Shown here: positions 56,834-64,000 of the stretch, piece by piece | Layout of the letters: every line of letters starts with the position of its first letter | Numbering within the stretch: position 1 is the first letter of the stretch | Assembly (NCBI RefSeq): GCF_002278925.1 | Contig: NZ_NCJH01000007.1 | Location: 1 to 64,000 of the forward strand | Length of the DNA: 64,000 nucleotides | Direction of reading: 5' to 3' | Source of the DNA: Polaromonas sp. 39-63-25 | GTDB taxonomy: Bacteria; Pseudomonadota; Gammaproteobacteria; Burkholderiales; Burkholderiaceae_C | Program-made: the position numbers and the translations under genes | The notes under the pieces: generated by a model | Seen by the model: only the letters and a program-made list of their open reading frames with translations | What the model was told of the DNA's origin: nothing | Database searches by the model: none

Positions 56834-59059
56834 ATGAACCGCATTTACCAATCCATCTGGAGCGACAGCTCAGGCGCCTTCGTCGCCGTGTCTGAAAACG
56901 CCGGCGGCGCAGGCAAGAAAAAATCCTCGTCCACGACGGGGCGCCCCAGCGCCGCGAGCTTCGCCGTCAAGGCCCTGTCAGCCTGCCTGATGCTCGGCTT
57001 GGGCGCCTCTGCCTACGCGCTGCCCACAGGCGGTGTGGTGGCGGCCGGCGGCGCCAGCATCACCAGCGGCGCGTCCTCCACGACCATCACGCAGTCCACC
57101 GCCAACGCGGTGATCAACTGGCAGAGCTTCGGCATTGCCGCCGGCCAGTCGGTGCAGTTCGTGCAACCCGGCACCACGTCGGTGGCCCTGAACCGGGTGC
57201 TGGGCGCCGATCCGTCCAACATCATGGGCAACCTCTCGGCCAACGGCAGGGTCTTTCTGCTCAATCCGAACGGCGTCCTGTTCGGCAGCGGCGCCCAAGT
57301 CAATGTCGGCGGGCTGGTCGCGTCCACCATGAGTCTTAGCGACGCCAGGTTCATGGCCGGCGACTACGCCTTCACCGACGCGGGAAGCGGCTCGGTCGTC
57401 AACCAGGGCAACATCACCGCGGCCGACGGCGGTTACGTGGCACTGATGGGCAAAACCGTCAGCAACCAGGGCGTCATTTCCGCCCGACTGGGTTCGGTGG
57501 TACTTGCCGCCGGCAACGCTGTCACCATGGACGTGGCCGGCGACGGCCTGCTCAATATTTCGGTGGCTCAAGGTGCTGTCAACGCACTGGTTGCAAACGG
57601 CGGCCTGATTCGCGCCGATGGCGGCCGCGTGCTGCTGACGGCCCAGGCGGCCGGCAACCTGCTGCAAACCGCGGTCAACAACACCGGTGTGATCCAGGCG
57701 CAAACCATTGGAAACCGCAACGGCACCATCCTGCTGCTGGGCGACATGCAGAGCGGCACCATGAATGTAAGCGGCACGCTGGATGCCAGCGCACCGAACG
57801 GCGGCAACGGCGGCTTTATTGAGACCTCGGCGGCGCACGTCAATATCAAAGACGATGTGCGCGTCACCACCGCCGCGCCTCAAGGCCTGATGGGCACCTG
57901 GCTGATCGATCCCCAGGACTTCATCATCGGCGCTGGCGGCAACATCTCTGGCGCCACACTCTCGGCCCAGCTGGTGAACAACAGCATCAACATCACCACA
58001 GCCGCTGGCCCAGGCAACGGTGATATTTTTGTCAACGACGCGATCACCTGGACAGCCGCCGGCGCCCCGACGACCCTCACCCTGACTGCTGACCGGGACA
58101 CCAATATCAATGCGGCCGTGACGGCCACCAACGGAAACTTTTCAGTCTGCTGCGGACGCGATATCAACGTGAACGCCGCCCTGACGACCACCAACGGAAG
58201 CATCCTGCTGGCCGCCGGACGCAACGTCAACCTGAATGCCGCCGTCACCACCACAGACGGCAACCTCATGATGTGTGCCGCCAACGATGTCAACGTCAGC
58301 AGCAAAATCACGGTGACCAACGGCACGCTGGACACCACCCGCAGCCTGGGCTTGCCCCGTGGCCTGACCATCAGCGCGGACACGGACGGCACAGGCCCCG
58401 GTGTCGCGGGCGGCACGGTGATCTTCGCGCCACTCGCGCCACTGGCGGCCGTCACCAATGCGCCGGTCGTCGTCACCTACAACCCCGTGTCCTACACCAC
58501 GCCAACGGACTATTCGACCAAATTCACACTGACCGCGGGTGCAACACTGACGCAACGCATGCTGGTCTTTCCCGAAGTCACCAAGAACTTCGACGGTACC
58601 ATCGCGGCGGTCCTCACCACACTGAAAGGCAACCCAGCCGGCGTGAGCCTGATTGCCGGCCCCGGCGCCACCGCCACCTTCGACAACGCGACCGCAGGAA
58701 CGAACAAGACCGTCACCTTAACCGGCTATACCCTCGGGGGTCCCAATGCCAGCCAATTCGCCCTCGCGTCCAATTGCTGTGGAACCATCGTCCAGAAAAC
58801 CACCGGCACCATCAGACCGGCGGTTTTCGGTTTCAACCCGGATGGCAGTGTCAATCTACCCTATATTGAACTGGCCATGCCAGCACTCGCCACTTTGGCG
58901 TCGTATCGGTCGGGGCTGATGCCAACCTACATGTCTGACGCTGGCGATGTGTTTTTCGTCACCAAGGAAGAAGAGGTGGCAACGCCCACGGTGATACCGT
59001 TCGCCCCTCCTCCGCCTTATATCGCACCACGTTATGCGCCCCGGCCAGCGCGTAACTGA
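56834..59059 (+). CDS. Filamentous haemagglutinin-like exoprotein (TpsA)
   Basis: Encodes 741 aa. The N-terminus is an extended signal peptide region (MNRIYQSIWSDSSGAFVAVSEN) with a hydrophobic core ending ASAYA. The TPS secretion domain has NPNGVLFGSGAQVNVGGLV at about residue 155. About four ~24-residue repeats (DINVNAAxTTTNG) and a YDG-like domain (VTKNFDGTIAAVL) follow, then a Pro-rich tail. The mature part has unusual Cys residues: SVCCGRD, MMCAAND and SNCCGT. At 741 aa it is small for a haemagglutinin-type adhesin and has no toxin domain I can recognise. Export by the adjacent TpsB is expected. Confidence 0.92.
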   Translation: MNRIYQSIWSDSSGAFVAVSENAGGAGKKKSSSTTGRPSAASFAVKALSACLMLGLGASAYALPTGGVVAAGGASITSGASSTTITQSTANAVINWQSFGIAAGQSVQFVQPGTTSVALNRVLGADPSNIMGNLSANGRVFLLNPNGVLFGSGAQVNVGGLVASTMSLSDARFMAGDYAFTDAGSGSVVNQGNITAADGGYVALMGKTVSNQGVISARLGSVVLAAGNAVTMDVAGDGLLNISVAQGAVNALVANGGLIRADGGRVLLTAQAAGNLLQTAVNNTGVIQAQTIGNRNGTILLLGDMQSGTMNVSGTLDASAPNGGNGGFIETSAAHVNIKDDVRVTTAAPQGLMGTWLIDPQDFIIGAGGNISGATLSAQLVNNSINITTAAGPGNGDIFVNDAITWTAAGAPTTLTLTADRDTNINAAVTATNGNFSVCCGRDINVNAALTTTNGSILLAAGRNVNLNAAVTTTDGNLMMCAANDVNVSSKITVTNGTLDTTRSLGLPRGLTISADTDGTGPGVAGGTVIFAPLAPLAAVTNAPVVVTYNPVSYTTPTDYSTKFTLTAGATLTQRMLVFPEVTKNFDGTIAAVLTTLKGNPAGVSLIAGPGATATFDNATAGTNKTVTLTGYTLGGPNASQFALASNCCGTIVQKTTGTIRPAVFGFNPDGSVNLPYIELAMPALATLASYRSGLMPTYMSDAGDVFFVTKEEEVATPTVIPFAPPPPYIAPRYAPRPARN

Positions 59060-59103
59060 CCGCCGCACATTCGGTGCGTAAAGCTTGCACACAGGTTTTC
59101 GGC

Positions 59104-59964
59104 ATGCCGGTGCAAGACTATCCGATGCAGAAAATAGTGCAGACATGCAGCCCATCCGGTTTGAGGCGGGCCGGACTTTGCCTGACCCTGCTGTTCACAA
59201 GCCTTGCGTATGCCCCGGCCTTTGCCGGCGGCGAGCTGGGGCAACGGTCCGGTCCCGCCCCGGTCTCCGGAATATCAGCCGACGCAGCCATGGCCAGCGC
59301 TCCGGCTCGGGCCCCGGTCCACAGTCCTCCCAGGCGCGCCTACTTCGGACAGGAGCGCGCGTCCCCTGAGGCCATCCACATCGCTGACTGGGTCGTCGAT
59401 TCCGCCGACAACCAGGGCATGCCCTTCATGATTGTGGACAAAGTCCATGCCAGGGTGCTGATGTTCGATGCCGCCGGCCGCTTGCAGGGCTCGGCTTCAG
59501 CGCTGCTCGGTCTGGCTCGTGGCGACGACTCCGTGCCTGGCATTGGCGAACGCAAGATGTCCACCATTCGCCCCGAGGAGCGGACGACACCCGCCGGGCG
59601 GTTTGTCTCGTCCCTCGCTCGCGATATCCATGGCCAGGAAATGCTCTGGGTGGACTACGACACGGCCATCTCGCTGCATCGGGTCGTCAAGGGTACGCCC
59701 GGTGAGCGGCGGGCACAGCGACTGGACAGCCCAGCATCGGATGACAACCGGATTTCCTACGGCTGCATCAATGTGCCGGTGAGGTTCTACGACAAGCTGG
59801 TCAGTCCGGCCTTTACAGGAACAAACGGCGTCGTCTACATCCTGCCGGAGACCCGCTCAGCCCGTGAAGTCTTCGGCTCCTACGACGTCCATGAACGCTC
59901 CCTTCAGGTGGCCAGGCAGCAGGCAGCCACCCCGACGGATTCGTCGGCCGCCATCCGGAAATAG
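59104..59964 (+). CDS. Exported L,D-transpeptidase-like protein
   Basis: Predicted 286 aa from the ATG at 59104; a GTG at 59074 and an ATG at 59125 are alternatives. A Sec signal (GLCLTLLFTSLAYAPAFAGG) precedes a YkuD-like catalytic region with the active-site cysteine in NRISYGCINVP, and VTVDKVHAR-like strands before it (MIVDKVHARVLMFDAAG). The usual HGT/HGTS histidine before the Cys motif is not obvious: DYDTAISLHRVVKGTPG holds a His in a similar place. It may cross-link peptidoglycan or anchor proteins to it. It lies 44 bp after TpsA. Confidence 0.82.
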   Translation: MPVQDYPMQKIVQTCSPSGLRRAGLCLTLLFTSLAYAPAFAGGELGQRSGPAPVSGISADAAMASAPARAPVHSPPRRAYFGQERASPEAIHIADWVVDSADNQGMPFMIVDKVHARVLMFDAAGRLQGSASALLGLARGDDSVPGIGERKMSTIRPEERTTPAGRFVSSLARDIHGQEMLWVDYDTAISLHRVVKGTPGERRAQRLDSPASDDNRISYGCINVPVRFYDKLVSPAFTGTNGVVYILPETRSAREVFGSYDVHERSLQVARQQAATPTDSSAAIRK

Positions 59965-60013
59965 GCCCCCGGGCGATCACTGTCATCCCGCATGTCGCTG
60001 CCCAGTGCACTAG

Positions 60014-62125
<2,112 letters not shown>

Positions 62126-62160
62126 GCGTCTGGGCGCACGCAAAAAAGGCGGACATCATC

Positions 62161-63237
62161 ATGCACATCGGCATCGCAGGCGCAGGCCTGCTCGGGCGGC
62201 TGCTGGCCTTCGAACTGAGCCGGGCCGGCCATTCGGTCGAGGTCTTTGACCCTGCGCCCGGCCCACAGGCGCCCGTCTTCGGCCCGGGCACGGCGCCCTA
62301 TGCGGCAGGCTGGACCGCCGCCGGCATGCTCAGCCCCACGGCCGAACTGGAGGCGGCCGACGAACACGTGTTCGCGCTCGGCTTGCGTTCGCTGGATCTG
62401 TGGCCGGCCATCGTGGCTGACCTGGGCGTGCCGGTGGAACTGCACCGGCGCGGCAGCCTGCTGCTGGCACACCGCGGCGACGAAGGCGCGGCGCACCGCG
62501 TGGTGGACCTGCTGCAGCACAAGGCGCCGGCCGGTCACGCGCCGCAGCGGCTCGACGCTGCAGCACTGCGAGAGCTTGAACCCGACGTCCACGGCGTGGC
62601 GCACGCCTGGCTGCTGCCGCATGAGGGACAGATCCATACCGTGCAGGCCATGGAGGCCCTGGCCCATGCCGCCACAGCGGCGGGTGCGCGCTGGCACTGG
62701 GGCGTGGCCGCAAGCCAGCTGCAGGCCGGCGAGATCCACACACCGCAAGGGGTCAGCCGGTTCGACTGCGTGTTCGATGTGCGCGGCACCGGGGCGCGCC
62801 CCGACCCGGCCGGCGTTGCACCCAACGACGGCTTCACGCCGCAGGTCCGCGGCGTGCGCGGAGAAATCATCTGGCTGCATGCGCCCGGCGTGGCACTGCA
62901 GCGGCCGGTGCGCCTGCTGCACCCGCGGCACCGGGTCTACCTGGTGCCGCGTGAAGGCGGCCACATCGTCGTCGGCGCCAGCGAAATCGAAAGCGAGGAC
63001 CGCTCGCCGATCTCGCTGCGCAGCACGGTCGAACTGCTGGCTGCGGCGCACAGCATCATTCCGGAACTGGCTGAAGCGCGTATTGTTCATACCGAAACGA
63101 ATTTGCGCCCTGCCCTGCCCGACAATCTGCCACGCGTCGACCAAAGCCCCGGGCTGGTCCGCATCAACGGCCTGTTCCGCCACGGCTGGCTGATTGCGCC
63201 GGCGCTGGTCGAACAAACGCTCAAGGACCTGGCATGA
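62161..63237 (+). CDS. thiO: Glycine oxidase ThiO (FAD-dependent)
   Basis: Encodes 358 aa from the ATG at 62161. The Rossmann FAD motif is at the very start (GIAGAGLLGRLLAFELSRAG). The other family regions, GTAPYAAGWTAAGMLSP and HPRHRVYLVPREGGHIVVGAS, are present, with the C-terminal GLFRHGWLIAPAL. ThiO oxidises glycine to the imine that ThiG needs for the thiazole ring; this aerobic route replaces ThiH. The gene overlaps thiS by 4 bp and follows thiC by 35 bp. Confidence 0.95.
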   Translation: MHIGIAGAGLLGRLLAFELSRAGHSVEVFDPAPGPQAPVFGPGTAPYAAGWTAAGMLSPTAELEAADEHVFALGLRSLDLWPAIVADLGVPVELHRRGSLLLAHRGDEGAAHRVVDLLQHKAPAGHAPQRLDAAALRELEPDVHGVAHAWLLPHEGQIHTVQAMEALAHAATAAGARWHWGVAASQLQAGEIHTPQGVSRFDCVFDVRGTGARPDPAGVAPNDGFTPQVRGVRGEIIWLHAPGVALQRPVRLLHPRHRVYLVPREGGHIVVGASEIESEDRSPISLRSTVELLAAAHSIIPELAEARIVHTETNLRPALPDNLPRVDQSPGLVRINGLFRHGWLIAPALVEQTLKDLA

Positions 63238-63443
63238 CATCCATCACCATCACCCTGAACGGCGAAACCCGTGAGCTGCCCGCAGGCAGCACGCTGGCCG
63301 ATGCCCTGGCGGCCGGCGGCCAGCCCGCGGCATCGTTCGCCAGCGCCGTCAACGGCGAGTTTGTGGCGCGCGACGCGCGCGCCCGCACCGTACTCGCAGA
63401 CGGCGACGCCGTTTTTACCTTTCAAGCCATCACGGGAGGCTAG
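63234..63443 (+). CDS. thiS: Sulfur carrier protein ThiS
   Basis: Encodes 69 aa with the ubiquitin-like fold. It ends in the Gly-Gly tail (FQAITGG) that is adenylated and thiocarboxylated to deliver sulfur to the thiazole. The N-terminal strand [16 protein letters not shown] is typical. It overlaps thiO by 4 bp, so translation is coupled, and precedes thiG by 7 bp. Confidence 0.95.
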   Translation: MTSITITLNGETRELPAGSTLADALAAGGQPAASFASAVNGEFVARDARARTVLADGDAVFTFQAITGG

Positions 63444-63450
63444 CCACGCC

Positions 63451-64000
63451 ATGACATTTCGCATTGCAGATACAGAACTGAACAGCCGCTTTTTCCTCGG
63501 CACCGCCAGCTACCCCTCACCGCAGGTCCTGCAGGACGCGATTGCCGCCTCCGGCGCCGAGGTCGTGACCGTCGGCCTCAAGCGCCAGATGGCGGCCGGC
63601 GGCGCGGGCACACAAAACGATTTTTATAAGATGATCCGGGCCAGTGGTGCCCGCCTGCTGCCCAACACCGCCGGCTGCCGCAGCGCACGCGAAGCCATCA
63701 CCCTGTCGCAGATGGCACGCGAGCTGTTCGGCACCCACTGGATCAAGCTCGAAGTGGTCGGCGACGAACACACGCTGCAGCCCGACCCGTTTGAACTGGT
63801 GACGGCGGCAACTGAACTGGTGCGCGATGGTTTTGAAGTGTTCCCCTACTGCACCGACGACCTCGTCAGCTGCCAGCGCCTGCTCGACGCCGGCTGCCGT
63901 ATCCTGATGCCCTGGGGCGCACCCATTGGCTCGGGCCAGGGTCTGGTCAACCCCTACGCGCTGCGCACGTTGCGCGCCCGCCTGCCCGGTGTGCCGCTGA
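63451..64000 (+). CDS. thiG: Thiazole synthase ThiG, C-terminus off window
   Basis: About 183 codons are visible from the ATG at 63451 ([20 protein letters not shown]); full-length ThiG is ~260 residues. ThiG forms the thiazole phosphate from deoxyxylulose phosphate, the ThiO imine and ThiS thiocarboxylate. The Schiff-base lysine region is VTVGLKRQ or WIKLEVVGD (residues ~45 or ~105). [12 protein letters not shown] binds phosphate. The gene continues past the right edge. Confidence 0.95.
   Translation, partial: MTFRIADTELNSRFFLGTASYPSPQVLQDAIAASGAEVVTVGLKRQMAAGGAGTQNDFYKMIRASGARLLPNTAGCRSAREAITLSQMARELFGTHWIKLEVVGDEHTLQPDPFELVTAATELVRDGFEVFPYCTDDLVSCQRLLDAGCRILMPWGAPIGSGQGLVNPYALRTLRARLPGVPL

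Overview
The window reads as chromosome of a betaproteobacterium of the Comamonadaceae (Polaromonas/Rhodoferax-like). This rests on the gene families and their order, high-GC coding outside the first 17 kb, and several copies of a short interspersed repeat (GCTAT-N-AAA-N-AATAGCT type) that I associate with this family. Placement is inference; no 16S gene is present.

Region 1 (1-13.5 kb, all minus strand) is a type I secretion locus: an ABC exporter with a C39-like domain, a HlyD-type adaptor, an unrecognised two-TM protein, and a giant RTX protein (at least 2,940 residues, C-terminus beyond the left edge) with an N-terminal lipase-like domain. Region 2 (13.53-18.67 kb) is a 5.1-kb integrative element at the 3' end of a tRNA-Ser(CGA) gene. 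It has a P4-type tyrosine recombinase, an AlpA-like regulator, a chain of overlapping small genes, a zinc-ribbon protein and a cargo gene of unknown function. Both att copies contain a hairpin terminator. Region 3 (18.7-27.4 kb) is core genome: serS, a PLP-dependent dehydratase, ispH, fkpB, radC, an Smr protein, a group II truncated haemoglobin and a large FtsX-type permease.

Region 4 (27.5-45.3 kb, all minus strand) is a continuous formate-oxidation block. Reading 5' to 3' it has an Mrp/ApbC iron-sulfur carrier, a LysR regulator (FdsR-like), a fused FdsG-FdsB subunit and FdsA (soluble NAD-linked formate dehydrogenase). It continues with DUF3305, DUF3306, a large multi-[4Fe-4S] protein, a TorD-like chaperone and a small Tat-signal protein. 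It ends with the alpha, beta and gamma subunits of a periplasm-facing membrane formate dehydrogenase, two small exported proteins, and fdhD. Both enzymes have Cys rather than selenocysteine at the molybdenum site. The single fdhD is probably shared between the two enzymes.

Region 5 (45.5-54.7 kb) has a DHH phosphoesterase, metG, a 7TM sensor with a degenerate GGDEF domain, a SulP anion transporter, a BamE-like lipoprotein, a DUF3460 protein and scpA. Region 6 (54.7-60 kb) begins with an AT-rich gap and holds a two-partner secretion pair (TpsB, TpsA) followed by an exported L,D-transpeptidase-like protein. Region 7 (60-64 kb) is a thiamin operon, TPP riboswitch-thiC-thiO-thiS-thiG, with thiG cut by the right edge.
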